From Nitrososphaerales archaeon (GTDB lineage: Archaea > Thermoproteota > Nitrososphaeria > Nitrososphaerales > CADDZS01), in assembly GCA_030043455.1 (NCBI GenBank), contig JASHXQ010000153.1, forward strand, positions 1 through 20,582: a stretch of DNA of 20,582 nt, given 5' to 3'. The position numbers and the translations under genes are program-made. Of the stretch, positions 1 to 8,689 are shown piece after piece. Numbering within the stretch: the stretch's first letter is position 1; every line of letters begins with the position of its first letter. The notes below the pieces were generated by a model. That model did no database searches and was not told the origin of the DNA. It was given only the letters and a program-made list of their open reading frames with translations.

Positions 1-2
1 CA

Positions 3-1739
3 GGTACTTCATCTTCCCCAACGACTTTATCCATTGACGATTCTACTTGGCCAGTCTATGATCTCAATCAGCTGTACGCAGTATACGGCGATCCCTATCC
101 GGACTGGCTGACAGATACTGTTTATCAATCGCTTGTCACTACAAACGAGAGCGCCCAGTATGGTCAGGGGAATATTCAATATCTTCCCGGGCTTGCCCAG
201 AACTGGACTATCTCGGCCAATGGAACTGAATATACCTTCAATCTGAGACAGGGAGTTACATTCTCCAACGGAGATCCTTTCAATTCCTACCAAGTTTGGC
301 TCCAGCTGTATGGGTTGTACTACTTGACCGCAAATAGTTCGGCGTGGCTCGAGTCCTATGCGCTGTTCAACATGACCAATGCTAATTTCGGTCCAGCCAC
401 GATCGCCCTGATAAATCAGAGCGGGTTGATCAATCCTTCCCACCAGGCGCTCGACATCATGATGAACTCTTCTTGGCCGATTTACGTCACCGGTCCTTAC
501 CAGATTGTCTTCCAATTGGATGCCCCCTTCGCATATCTCCCCGGGACACTTCTTGTGAATGATGGCCTTCTCTTCGACACTCAGTGGCTTCTGGATCACG
601 GTGGTTTCGGCAACCCCACGACGTTCAACCCCTACTTCAATCAGAATCCGATTCCAGGGACGGGACCGTACATGGTAACCCAGGTGGCGGAGAACAATTA
701 CGTTAGTTTTACTCAAAATCCGACTTACTGGGGCAACAGCTTAACTCCTGCACAGCTTGCCTTGCAGCCCCTTTTTGATCCGGGTCATGTCAAGAACGTA
801 ATAATTTATGCCAGGCTGGACGATGTCGCAAGATACGCTGATCTTACCTCGGGAGCTGTGCAGATTGCAGCAATTAGATCGGCAGATTGGAACTTGATTC
901 AGTCAAACCCTGGAAAATTCTCATATTTTACAAATCCCCCTTGGGGTGGTCTGATCTCAGCGCTCGGACTAAATACCCAGCTCTACCCGACGAATATCAC
1001 CGCGGTTCGACAGGCCATCGTTCACTCGTTGAACTATACTGATATTGCGCAGAAGGCCTTCCTCAACGAAATGAGCAGCTACGTCGGACCAGAATATCCC
1101 GCGTGGAAGGACTTCTATGACCTGGGGAATTTCTCGCAATATTCGTACAATATCACCCTCGCGGAAAATTTGCTTGCCTCGGTGAATGTCACTAATCCCA
1201 CCCTGACGATGAACATTGCGTCAAGTTGTTCCTTCTGTACCAACTTGGCAGAAGCCGTCCAATCAGAGCTTTCTCTCGCGGGATTCAATGTTCAGATCAA
1301 CGTACAGGGGCCCACGGAATTTTACACTCCCTACGGATCGTACTCCAGCGAGATCGGCGTTGCCTCCCAAATTGGTAATCTGGTCGCTTATTTTGGATCT
1401 TGGGCACCGGGCACTTTGACCCCGGCGGACTACTGGGAGACTTTCGTCAGTAATGAATCCCTTATCGGAAACACTGCGATCTATTACAACCCCATCGTTC
1501 AAGCGGCAGTTAACGCATTCACTTCCAGTACAAACGTCACCTATATTCAAGGCCTTGTCGAAAAAGCTCAAGCTCAAATCTACAATGACGCGCCGTACGC
1601 ATGGCTGGGTGTGCCCAAACTTTGGTACAGCGATGGTTCTTTGGTCTGGGAAAAGGGGGTGATCAACGGCTTCGAAGTGGATCCGGTCTGGAGTGGCATG
1701 GACACCGCCCCTATTTTCAACACCGTAACCTTTGGATAG
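3..1739 (+). CDS. ABC transporter substrate-binding protein, family 5 (oligopeptide type), 5' partial
   Basis: The frame is open from the first bases of the window, so the N-terminus (signal and anchor) lies outside; the TTG at 315 is internal. The visible 578 residues have the layout of family 5 (SBP_bac_5) binding proteins: an early YQSLVT segment, LPGLAQNWTISANGTEYTF, the GVTFSNGDPFNSYQVW segment, then a middle IPGTGPYMVTQ motif and a C-terminal domain. The protein should sit outside the membrane and deliver peptides or similar solutes to an ABC permease, which is not visible here. About 14 N-X-S/T sequons suggest heavy N-glycosylation, as in archaeal surface proteins. The stop overlaps the first codons of the TenA-like gene, so the two are probably cotranscribed. 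Family assignment is firm; the substrate is unknown. Confidence 0.9.
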   Translation, partial: GTSSSPTTLSIDDSTWPVYDLNQLYAVYGDPYPDWLTDTVYQSLVTTNESAQYGQGNIQYLPGLAQNWTISANGTEYTFNLRQGVTFSNGDPFNSYQVWLQLYGLYYLTANSSAWLESYALFNMTNANFGPATIALINQSGLINPSHQALDIMMNSSWPIYVTGPYQIVFQLDAPFAYLPGTLLVNDGLLFDTQWLLDHGGFGNPTTFNPYFNQNPIPGTGPYMVTQVAENNYVSFTQNPTYWGNSLTPAQLALQPLFDPGHVKNVIIYARLDDVARYADLTSGAVQIAAIRSADWNLIQSNPGKFSYFTNPPWGGLISALGLNTQLYPTNITAVRQAIVHSLNYTDIAQKAFLNEMSSYVGPEYPAWKDFYDLGNFSQYSYNITLAENLLASVNVTNPTLTMNIASSCSFCTNLAEAVQSELSLAGFNVQINVQGPTEFYTPYGSYSSEIGVASQIGNLVAYFGSWAPGTLTPADYWETFVSNESLIGNTAIYYNPIVQAAVNAFTSSTNVTYIQGLVEKAQAQIYNDAPYAWLGVPKLWYSDGSLVWEKGVINGFEVDPVWSGMDTAPIFNTVTFG

Positions 1740-2463
1740 CAGGGTGTTGTTTGTAAGCTTGGAAGACTTCGTTGCATCGTTGGAAAGTGAATTCGCTTCC
1801 CAAATAGACCAGACAATCAATAATCCCTTGGTTAGGCTGGCAGAAAGGGGGGAGCTCACCGTGGAGCATCTTCGCGAAATTGCCAGGCAGGAGTACTATA
1901 TCGCTCCTCAAGAGTTCCGCCACATGGGTCTTTGCATGGCGAGAACTGGAAGGACTCCGCCGCCGGGAGATCTTGCAGTTCAAAGGACCCTTCTAGACAT
2001 TCTTTCGATCTTCTTGGGAGACTGGGAAGCGTATGCCGAGTTTCTTCAAACTCTCGGATTGACACTGGAAGACGTAAGGCAAGCCCGCGTCCTCCCCGGG
2101 GCACAGTATTTCATATCATGGTCTCATTTTTCCGGAACTGCTCTTGATCCAGAACAACATGTCGCATTCATCTACATAAATTGGATCGCATGGGGAGGGG
2201 CCTGCACCAATCTCGTTAGAGTCTTGAAAAAGCAGCAAAGCAAGTTTGAAGCTGACAAGATAAAGTTCCTGACACTCTTCACCTACACAAATGACGCCCT
2301 AAATCAAAAGATGAAGGAAGTAGTGAATGCTTATGCGTCCTTATCAGAAGAGAACAAAACCAAGCTCAGATGGGCAGTCAAGCAAGGTCTAGACGCGGAA
2401 AAAATGTTCTGGAACGACATCGCGGATTTCGGAAAGGGAAGCGATCCCTTCAATTTGGCGTAA
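1732..2463 (+). CDS. TenA/PqqC-like (heme-oxygenase fold) protein
   Basis: An all-helical protein of 243 aa. The helix with EYYIAPQEFRHM (about residues 54-65) and the C-terminal helix GLDAEKMFWND (219-229) resemble TenA/PqqC-type proteins, a fold that includes thiaminase II, PQQ synthase and diiron oxidases. The last helix carries the E..FW pattern of TenA but lacks the H...D..H pattern expected of diiron heme-oxygenase-like oxidases, so a metal oxidase role is not supported. The catalytic Cys of TenA cannot be placed with certainty; Cys158 lies in a WGGAC context. The start is unclear: TTG 1732 overlaps the preceding stop by 8 bp, while GTG 1744, TTG 1747 and TTG 1759 are equally possible. 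The overlap with a binding-protein gene suggests coupled expression. Fold call moderate; function unknown. Confidence 0.65.
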   Translation: MDSRVLFVSLEDFVASLESEFASQIDQTINNPLVRLAERGELTVEHLREIARQEYYIAPQEFRHMGLCMARTGRTPPPGDLAVQRTLLDILSIFLGDWEAYAEFLQTLGLTLEDVRQARVLPGAQYFISWSHFSGTALDPEQHVAFIYINWIAWGGACTNLVRVLKKQQSKFEADKIKFLTLFTYTNDALNQKMKEVVNAYASLSEENKTKLRWAVKQGLDAEKMFWNDIADFGKGSDPFNLA

Positions 2464-2513
2464 GCAGCCCCTCGTTTATCTGTCGTAGTTCGATCTTCGT
2501 TTACTCTGAAAAT

Positions 2514-2834
2514 CTAGACAACGATGGGACCCTTTTGAGGTTCCTCCGGCTGATGTGTTCTGCTATAAGCCGAAGAAACGGCCACGATCTCGTCTTTCTT
2601 TGCTTTCAAGGTGATGACATCACCTATGCCCTGGATGAAATTAATGTCGATCGGCACTCGATTGTGCCTAAACGGAAGTTTATCACCGATTTCGTTCTCC
2701 ATTTTTTCATTTAGCTCAATCTCGATTTGAGATACACGCCATGTACTTGAATCAATTATAATTTCCTTGGACTTGCCGATCTTCCAACCATCAGATCCCA
2801 CTACATCTTTCTCCAAGAACTCTTTGCTGTACAT
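2514..2834 (-). CDS. PRC-barrel domain protein
   Basis: A 106-aa protein from ATG 2834. Residues about 7-75 show the PRC-barrel beta pattern: KDVVGSDGWKIGKSKEIIID, then WRVSQIEIEL, then LPFRHNRVPIDINFIQGIGDVITLK. Small PRC-barrel proteins are common in archaea and are linked to RNA metabolism or to membrane and cell-division complexes; the exact role here is not known. The C-terminal 25 residues (SAYSRTHQPEEPQKG) look disordered. It is divergent from hyuA across a 69-bp gap holding a palindromic TTTAAA box, and convergent with the TenA-like gene. It has no obvious tie to the neighbouring peptide-catabolism genes. Confidence 0.8.
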   Translation of the reverse strand: MYSKEFLEKDVVGSDGWKIGKSKEIIIDSSTWRVSQIEIELNEKMENEIGDKLPFRHNRVPIDINFIQGIGDVITLKAKKDEIVAVSSAYSRTHQPEEPQKGPIVV

Positions 2835-2870
2835 GTTTTCTGATTAATTGTTACAAGTTTGTTTGTGAGA

Positions 2871-2876
2871 TTTAAA
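2871..2876. promoter_or_regulatory. Symmetric TATA-like box shared by hyuA and the PRC-barrel gene
   Basis: TTTAAA reads the same on both strands. Its centre lies about 30 bp from the proposed hyuA ATG (2904) and about 39 bp from the PRC-barrel ATG (2834). Both distances suit an archaeal TATA box with transcription starting about 26 bp downstream and short leaders. Inferred from position and sequence only. Confidence 0.45.
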
Positions 2877-2903
2877 CTTGCTTTTGATGGCTCTTTTCTG
2901 GAG

Positions 2904-5030
2904 ATGCGAAATTCCAGCGAAACAATTCAAATAAAAAGTGAAAGGGGAAAATCGCTTTTCAGCACGGTCTTGGAACAGGATTATCGAGAGATCTTTATTG
3001 GGGTGGACGTCGGTGGTACGTTCACGGATCTCGTCTTCTTCGACGAAGCGACGAAAAAACTCGATGTGCTCAAAGTCCCTACCTCCACGAAAATTGAGCA
3101 AGCCATTGTTGAGGGACTGGCGTCATCCAAGATAGATCCGGACAGAGTCCGGCTCATCAGCCATGCGACGACCACGGCGACCAACGCCCTGCTAACTTTT
3201 TCCGGGTTGGCGAAGACTGCCTTTGTCACTAATACGGGATTTCGAGATGTTTTGGAAATTGGCCGACAGAGGCGCGCAGAACTGTACAATCTCTATAGCA
3301 AAAGGCCAACGCCCTTGGTCAAGAGGGAGAATCGGTTTACCATAGGTGGACGCATTCTTTACGACGGAACCGAGCGTGAGCGTCTTTCTGTTGGGGAAAT
3401 AGAAAAACTCGCCAAAAAACTTGCGAGGCTGGGGTTTGAATGCGTGGTGGTGGGGTTGCTGAACTCCTATGCTAATCCCCAGCATGAAAGGACGGTGGGA
3501 GAGATTCTTCGCAAACGCTTCAAGGGAAGAATTGTACTCTCAAGCGAAGTTAACAACGAGTATCGGGAATATGAGCGGTTCAGCACAGCTGTCGTGAATG
3601 CGACGCTGATCCCTCTGATGTCCGGATACCTTGATAGCTTGGAAAAATCCCTCCGAAGAGTTGGCTACACGTCTCCGGTTTATCTCATGAATTCCGACGG
3701 GGACGTGAGTACGCTGGAGTATGCTTCTCAGTTCCCTATCTCGATCATAGAGTCCGGACCTGCTGCCGGGGTTCTAGCCAGTCTGGAGGTGGCAAAGAGT
3801 CTTGACCTCTCGAAGGCGGCGACCTTTGACATGGGTGGCACAACTGCGAAAGCTGGGATCATCGACAACTTTGTACCAGATATCGCATACGAGTTCGAAG
3901 CCGCCGGAACTTCTCACAGCGGTAGGTCGATCAAAGGCAGCGGTTATCCGGTGCGCTATCCGTTCATCGATCTGGCAGAGGTGAGTGCCGGGGGAGGTAC
4001 TATTGCGTGGGTAGACGAGGGTGGCGCCCTGAGGCTTGGACCACAAAGTGCAGGATCAGAACCGGGGCCAGCTGCATATGGGAAAGGCGGAACGGAGCCC
4101 ACTGTTACTGACGCTAACATCGTGCTGGGCCGTTTGCATCCGGGACATTTACTTGGGGGGAGGATGCCAGTTCACAAAGTACTCGCCTATCGGGCGATCC
4201 GCGAAAAAATCTCGGAAAAACTGGGCCTGAAAGTGGAGGAAGCCGCCGAGAGTATTATTCGCACGGTAAATCACAACATGTCCAGAGCTATCTCAATAGT
4301 ATCTGTCGAGAGAGGCAGAGATCCACGCGACTATTCCTTAATTGCTTTTGGAGGGGCGGGACCGATCCACGCCTGCGACCTAGCAGAAGAAATGGCGATT
4401 AAACGAGTCGTTGTGCCGCAACATCCGGGGCTGTTTTCAGCATACGGCCTTCTAACCGTGGATCTCGCGAGAATGTTCTCGATTCCGGTGATGAGTACTG
4501 ATCTACAACTCGACTCCTTTTTTGAAAAGTTGAGGCAAGAGGCGAAAGTCGCTCTTGGGAGAGAGGGTGTTTCCGACTTCAAAGTGTTCGAGTACGTGGA
4601 TCTCCGCTATCAGGGTCAATCCTACGAAATAACTCTATCTCACTCGACTCCCGAAGAAATGAGGAGGGGATTCGACGCTAAACACAAAGAATTCTACGGC
4701 TACGCGTCGCTGGAAGATGAAGTCGAGGCCGTTAATGCAAAAATTAGAGCGGTGGTCACTATACCCAAAGCGAAACGGAAGTCCATGGAGGAAGTTAAGG
4801 TCTTGTCAACTGATACTCTTCCTGGTGATCAAGCGAGGGAGGCATGGATCTCCGGAAAGTACTCTACCGTACCGGGGTTTGTGCGCGAAAAGCTGTCGAT
4901 TGGACACTCCGGAGAAGGTCCGGCGATAATCGAGGGTTACGATTCCACCGTCGTAATCAATTCCAACTGGTCTTGGAAGGTCAATGAGTTCGAAGATCTC
5001 GACCTGGGATGGCAGAACATCCAGAAGTGA
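2904..5030 (+). CDS. hyuA: Hydantoinase/5-oxoprolinase family protein, subunit A
   Basis: The 708-aa ATP-binding subunit of the HyuA/HyuB family, which hydrolyses or carboxylates cyclic amides and ketones with ATP (5-oxoprolinase, N-methylhydantoinase, acetone/acetophenone carboxylases). The N-terminal Hydant_A_N motif GVDVGGTFTD is at 33-42. It is followed by the Hydantoinase_A domain with SIIESGPAAGVLAS and TFDMGGTTAK, then SAGGGTIAW, and FGGAGPIHACDLAEEM near 482. I chose ATG 2904 over the longer TTG 2859 because 2904 lies about 30 bp after the TTTAAA box. It overlaps hyuB by 47 bp, typical of a two-subunit enzyme. The nearby pyroglutamyl peptidase favours a 5-oxoproline substrate, but that is inference; sequence motifs alone do not separate the subfamilies. 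Confidence 0.92.
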   Translation: MRNSSETIQIKSERGKSLFSTVLEQDYREIFIGVDVGGTFTDLVFFDEATKKLDVLKVPTSTKIEQAIVEGLASSKIDPDRVRLISHATTTATNALLTFSGLAKTAFVTNTGFRDVLEIGRQRRAELYNLYSKRPTPLVKRENRFTIGGRILYDGTERERLSVGEIEKLAKKLARLGFECVVVGLLNSYANPQHERTVGEILRKRFKGRIVLSSEVNNEYREYERFSTAVVNATLIPLMSGYLDSLEKSLRRVGYTSPVYLMNSDGDVSTLEYASQFPISIIESGPAAGVLASLEVAKSLDLSKAATFDMGGTTAKAGIIDNFVPDIAYEFEAAGTSHSGRSIKGSGYPVRYPFIDLAEVSAGGGTIAWVDEGGALRLGPQSAGSEPGPAAYGKGGTEPTVTDANIVLGRLHPGHLLGGRMPVHKVLAYRAIREKISEKLGLKVEEAAESIIRTVNHNMSRAISIVSVERGRDPRDYSLIAFGGAGPIHACDLAEEMAIKRVVVPQHPGLFSAYGLLTVDLARMFSIPVMSTDLQLDSFFEKLRQEAKVALGREGVSDFKVFEYVDLRYQGQSYEITLSHSTPEEMRRGFDAKHKEFYGYASLEDEVEAVNAKIRAVVTIPKAKRKSMEEVKVLSTDTLPGDQAREAWISGKYSTVPGFVREKLSIGHSGEGPAIIEGYDSTVVINSNWSWKVNEFEDLDLGWQNIQK

Positions 5031-6741
5031 ATACGGCCTGTTGATTGACAATATCACTTCCGATCTGATTAGAAGCTCCCTTCTTTATGCCAGCGAGGAA
5101 ATGGGGATCGCCCTAAGAAACTCCTCTTACTCGCCTAACATAAAGGAACGAATGGATCACTCGGCAGCGATTTTCGATTCGCACGGCCGGTTGCTTGCCC
5201 AGGCCGAGCACATCCCGGTGCATTTGGGATCTCTACCGTGGGGTCTTCGGAATCTGCTAACCTACTGCGAGGAGAAGAAATTGGACTTGGAGGAGGGGTG
5301 CATGATCGTAGTCAATAATCCATACATCGCCGGCACCCATCTCAATGACATTACCGTTGTAAGGCCGATCTATCACTCGGGAAAGCTCGTCGCCTTTGGA
5401 GCAAATAAAGCCCATCATTCTGATGTTGGAGGACGAGTTCCGGGAAGCATTTCAGTAGACGCACGGACTCTGTATGAGGAAGGAGTCATCATTGAACCCT
5501 GTTATCTGATGAGAAACGATGAGTTCGATCCTCAGGTTCTCTTGTTCGTGATCTCCAACTCTCGCACGCCCAAGGAAAGATCCGGAGATTTGAAAGCTCA
5601 GGTGGCAGCGAACTTTGCAGGTGAAAGGAGAGTAAAAGAACTACTGAATAAGTACGGCAGTGATGCTTTTGTCGAAGCCTCCGATCGGGGTTTTGCTTAT
5701 GCTGAGAAAATGATGTCTGCGAGGCTCTCGCAGATGAATAGCGGATCCTACACAGCCGAGGACTATTTGGAAGATCCTAGAGGGGGCGACATCGTCATGA
5801 AAGTGCGGATTACAGTGGATAGTGGCAGACTGGAAATCGACTATACCGGCACAGCCAAACAAGTTACCAATCCCGTGAACGCTGTCTTTGGCGTAACTCT
5901 CTCGGGTGTCCACTACGTCCTTCGGACCTTGGTTGGAAGCGACGTGCCTGCCAACGACGGGGCCTTTTCTTCGATCAAAGTATTCGCCCCCCCAGGAACG
6001 ATCCTCTGTCCAATTTATCCCTATCCTGTGGCGATAGGGAATTTGGAAACCAGTCAGAGAAATGCAGATCTACTTTACAGGGCGCTGTTCAAAGTTGTCC
6101 CCGATCGCGTCCCCGCGGCTTCCGGCGGATCGATGAACAACATCATGATGGGAGGAATTCACAGGGGAAAACCCTGGGCGTTCTATGAAACCATGGGGGT
6201 AGGTCTTGGTGCCAAATCCCGGGCAGATGGAATTGATGGGATTCAATGCAACATGACGAATACGATGAATACTCCCATAGAGGACATGGAGCGAAATCTC
6301 CCGGTCGTTATGAGCCGCTACGAGTTCCGGGAGGACAGTTCCGGAGCTGGAGAATACCGCGGGGGCTGCGGGTTAATTAGGGCATTTGAAATGACTGGCG
6401 AGTCAACCACGGTCACAGTCGTCTCGGATCGTGCCCGGCATCCCCCTTGGGGATTGAAACGTGGTAATCCCGGAGCAAATGCTCAACTATTCTTATATGA
6501 GAGACCTAGAACGAAAGGGAGACCGCTACCCATCAAAATGACTCGAATTCTAAAACCTCATGAAGTTATAGAAATCCGAACCGCGGGGGGTGGCGGGTAC
6601 GGCCTTCCGGACAAAAGAGATGTTCGCAGGATAGAATCGGATTCAAATAATGGTTTTCTGTCGAAGACGTATCTGGCTGAAAATTATCCCAAGGCAAGAG
6701 GGGGTAAAAAAATATCTTGGCAATCCTCCAAGATGAAGTAG
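4984..6741 (+). CDS. hyuB: Hydantoinase B/5-oxoprolinase family protein, subunit B
   Basis: The 585-aa partner of HyuA. The family's N-terminal block is clear: EEMGIALRNSSYSPNIKERM at 38-57, then FDSHGRLLAQAEHIPVHLG at 64-82, NNPYIAGTHLND and AHHSDVGGRVPGS, with the usual C-terminal GGGGYG turn near 534. The start ATG 4984 lies inside hyuA, preceded by a purine-rich GGAAGG, which suggests translational coupling; TTG 5041 is a weaker alternative. The last 50 residues are rich in Lys and Arg and extend past the usual end. Its stop lies only 5 bp from the oppF stop of the convergent ABC operon. With HyuA it should form a cytoplasmic ATP-dependent lactamase or carboxylase; 5-oxoprolinase is the best guess from context. 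Confidence 0.92.
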   Translation: MSSKISTWDGRTSRSEYGLLIDNITSDLIRSSLLYASEEMGIALRNSSYSPNIKERMDHSAAIFDSHGRLLAQAEHIPVHLGSLPWGLRNLLTYCEEKKLDLEEGCMIVVNNPYIAGTHLNDITVVRPIYHSGKLVAFGANKAHHSDVGGRVPGSISVDARTLYEEGVIIEPCYLMRNDEFDPQVLLFVISNSRTPKERSGDLKAQVAANFAGERRVKELLNKYGSDAFVEASDRGFAYAEKMMSARLSQMNSGSYTAEDYLEDPRGGDIVMKVRITVDSGRLEIDYTGTAKQVTNPVNAVFGVTLSGVHYVLRTLVGSDVPANDGAFSSIKVFAPPGTILCPIYPYPVAIGNLETSQRNADLLYRALFKVVPDRVPAASGGSMNNIMMGGIHRGKPWAFYETMGVGLGAKSRADGIDGIQCNMTNTMNTPIEDMERNLPVVMSRYEFREDSSGAGEYRGGCGLIRAFEMTGESTTVTVVSDRARHPPWGLKRGNPGANAQLFLYERPRTKGRPLPIKMTRILKPHEVIEIRTAGGGGYGLPDKRDVRRIESDSNNGFLSKTYLAENYPKARGGKKISWQSSKMK

Positions 6742-6746
6742 TGTCT

Positions 6747-7751
6747 TCAGCCCGCTCCATCAAACAGAAAACACTTCACTAAATGACCCTCGCCGCTCCC
6801 ATAATCCGGCGGACTCTCCTGAACGCAGCGTTCGAACCGCAGAGGACATCTCGAGTAGAATTTGCAATAATTCTTGGCATCGGGCTCCAGGTCAGAAAGC
6901 AAAGGGATCGGAGTGAGCTTATGGCCGAGTTGAGGTATTGCTGAAATTAATGATTTCGTGTACGGGTGTTTGGGGTTCGAAATTATTTCTTCTGTCTTCC
7001 CCTGTTCCACAATCGTACCTCTGTACAAGACCAGTAATCTCGCGCAGACTTTGGCCGCCACAGCGAGATCGTGGGTAATCAGAATTCCGGTAGTTTCGTA
7101 CTTTCGAAGAATATCCACGATAAGGTTAATCATCCCCACTTTCAGAGAAGCATCTAACATTGATGTGGGCTCATCCAGAACTATGAATTTGGGACGTAGT
7201 ATAACGGCTCGCGCAATTGCGACTCTTTGCCGTTGCCCCCCGCTAAGCTGGTGAGGAAACTTGTACATGTACTCCGCCGGAGGAGTCAGCTTAACAGCGT
7301 TCATCGCATCAAAGACCAGCTGGTAGAGAGCCTCCTTTTTCACTCCTTGCACACGAGCAGGAAACGAAATAATGTCAAATGTCCTTTTGGCAGGATTAAG
7401 CGCCGCATATGGATCCTGAAAGACGATTGAGAAGTCGCGGCGCGTGTTTCGCTTGAAATGTTTCTTGGCGGAAAGAATCTCCTTCCCTTCTAAGAATACA
7501 TCTCCTGAATCAGGTTGAAGGAGATCCACAATTACCTTGCCGAGAGTGGTTTTTCCGGAACCCGACTCTCCGACGAGGCCAACCAGTCCCCCTTTTGCAA
7601 TCCCAAAGGTGACATTATCCACGGCGGTGATTGTCTTGCTGACCTCGCCGCGCTGCGCGAATTTCTTGGTAATTCCGTTCACCCGTAGAAAATAGTCCTC
7701 CCCTCCTTCGCAAGAGAGACCCGCTCCTGGTTCTACTGATACAGAAGACAT
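6747..7751 (-). CDS. oppF: Oligopeptide ABC transporter ATP-binding protein (OppF/DppF type)
   Basis: A 334-aa ATPase. Walker A GESGSGKTT is at 61-69, the Q-loop Gln is 112, signature LSGGQRQRVAIARA starts at 169, Walker B is FIVLDE at 189-194 and the switch His is 227. The C-terminal oligo_HPY region (HPYTKSL) is followed by four cysteines (296, 302, 309, 327) spaced like the cysteine cluster known from peptide-transporter ATPases, where it can hold an iron-sulfur centre. ATG 7751 overlaps the oppD stop by 19 bp; a GGAG lies 11 bp upstream, a little far. It is the last gene of the five-gene operon and pairs with OppD to drive uptake. Confidence 0.95.
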   Translation of the reverse strand: MSSVSVEPGAGLSCEGGEDYFLRVNGITKKFAQRGEVSKTITAVDNVTFGIAKGGLVGLVGESGSGKTTLGKVIVDLLQPDSGDVFLEGKEILSAKKHFKRNTRRDFSIVFQDPYAALNPAKRTFDIISFPARVQGVKKEALYQLVFDAMNAVKLTPPAEYMYKFPHQLSGGQRQRVAIARAVILRPKFIVLDEPTSMLDASLKVGMINLIVDILRKYETTGILITHDLAVAAKVCARLLVLYRGTIVEQGKTEEIISNPKHPYTKSLISAIPQLGHKLTPIPLLSDLEPDAKNYCKFYSRCPLRFERCVQESPPDYGSGEGHLVKCFLFDGAG

Positions 7752-8677
7752 CGAACCATGGACTCCTTTACCTGATATTCTCTCGGAAAAGTTCTGCTAC
7801 ACTCAGCAAAAGCCGACGGACACCGGGGGTTGAAGGGACAACCGGGGGGCATACTCTTTAGATTTGGGGGATCGCCAGGAATAGTTCCGGCTTCCTTTCT
7901 GTCTAGAGTGAGTACCGACCCGACTAGACCCTTAGTGTAGGGGTTCAATGGACTGGTGAAGACTGTTGAGGTTTCGCCTCTCTCCATCGAGGTGCCACCA
8001 TACATCACAACTACCCGTTCGCATAGATTTTCTACGAGGCTTAGATCGTGTGTGATAAAGATCATGGACATCCTGTATTCCGACTTCAGCTGGATTAGTA
8101 GCTGAACTATTTCTGCCTGCGTTGTAACATCCAGCGCGGTGGTAGGCTCGTCTGCGATCAAAAGTTTGGATTTTAGGAGCAGCGCGAGAGCGATAACAAC
8201 TCTCTGCTTCATACCACCAGAAAGCTCGTGAGGGTAAAGGCCTAGGACGGAAGTTTTCAAGCCTACTTTGGTAACGTATTCCTCGCTGATCGTTCGGGCA
8301 TCCATCTTCGATAACTTCTGATGAAATTGTAAGAGTTCAACCATTTGATCCCCGATTTTGAAGATTGGATCGAGGGCGTTCATTGATCCCTGAAAGATCA
8401 TGGAAATTTCTTTCCACCGAAGTGCACGGATCTCTTCCCGAGAAGCTGTAGCAATATTTTTCTCGTTGAAGAGAATCTCACCCGAGGTGAGCTTCGCGTT
8501 TTTGGGAAGCAGTCCCAGAATAGCGTGTCCAATTGTGGACTTGCCTGAGCCCGATTCTCCGACCAGCGCAACGCTCGCACCCGGTTGGATATCGAAGCAG
8601 ACATTGCGCACTGCATCATAGTACTGGTCACCCACCTTGTAGGCGATGCCTAAGTCATTAACAGAAAGAAGAGTCAA
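7733..8677 (-). CDS. oppD: Oligopeptide ABC transporter ATP-binding protein (OppD/DppD type)
   Basis: A 314-aa ATPase with Walker A GESGSGKST at 40-48, Q-loop Gln96, signature LSGGMKQRV at 152-160, Walker B LLIADE at 172-177 and switch His210. The oligo_HPY tail (NPYTKGL) is followed by cysteines 280, 286, 293 and 310, a probable [4Fe-4S] site by analogy with characterised peptide transporters. The start is TTG 8677, set by a perfect GGAGGT Shine-Dalgarno 6 nt upstream that touches the oppC stop. It works at the inner face of the membrane with OppF and the OppB/OppC pore. Confidence 0.95.
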   Translation of the reverse strand: MTLLSVNDLGIAYKVGDQYYDAVRNVCFDIQPGASVALVGESGSGKSTIGHAILGLLPKNAKLTSGEILFNEKNIATASREEIRALRWKEISMIFQGSMNALDPIFKIGDQMVELLQFHQKLSKMDARTISEEYVTKVGLKTSVLGLYPHELSGGMKQRVVIALALLLKSKLLIADEPTTALDVTTQAEIVQLLIQLKSEYRMSMIFITHDLSLVENLCERVVVMYGGTSMERGETSTVFTSPLNPYTKGLVGSVLTLDRKEAGTIPGDPPNLKSMPPGCPFNPRCPSAFAECSRTFPREYQVKESMVRCLLYQ

Positions 8678-8683
8678 CGAGAA

Positions 8684-8689
8684 ACCTCC
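8684..8689 (-). promoter_or_regulatory. Shine-Dalgarno site of oppD
   Basis: GGAGGT on the minus strand, 6 nt before a TTG codon; its first base is shared with the oppC stop. It decides the non-ATG start of oppD and shows that genes inside this operon use leadered translation. Confidence 0.8.

Noticed and set aside
27..716. Minus-strand open frame of 229 codons at the window start
   Set aside because: It is the shadow of the binding-protein gene on the other strand.
2370..2714. Plus-strand open frame of 114 codons over the TenA end and the PRC-barrel gene
   Set aside because: It lies antisense to the clear PRC-barrel gene and shows no family pattern.
4984..5030. hyuA/hyuB overlap as a frameshift in a single fused 5-oxoprolinase gene
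   Set aside because: HyuA ends and HyuB begins at normal family positions, and HyuB has its own ATG with a purine-rich site upstream.
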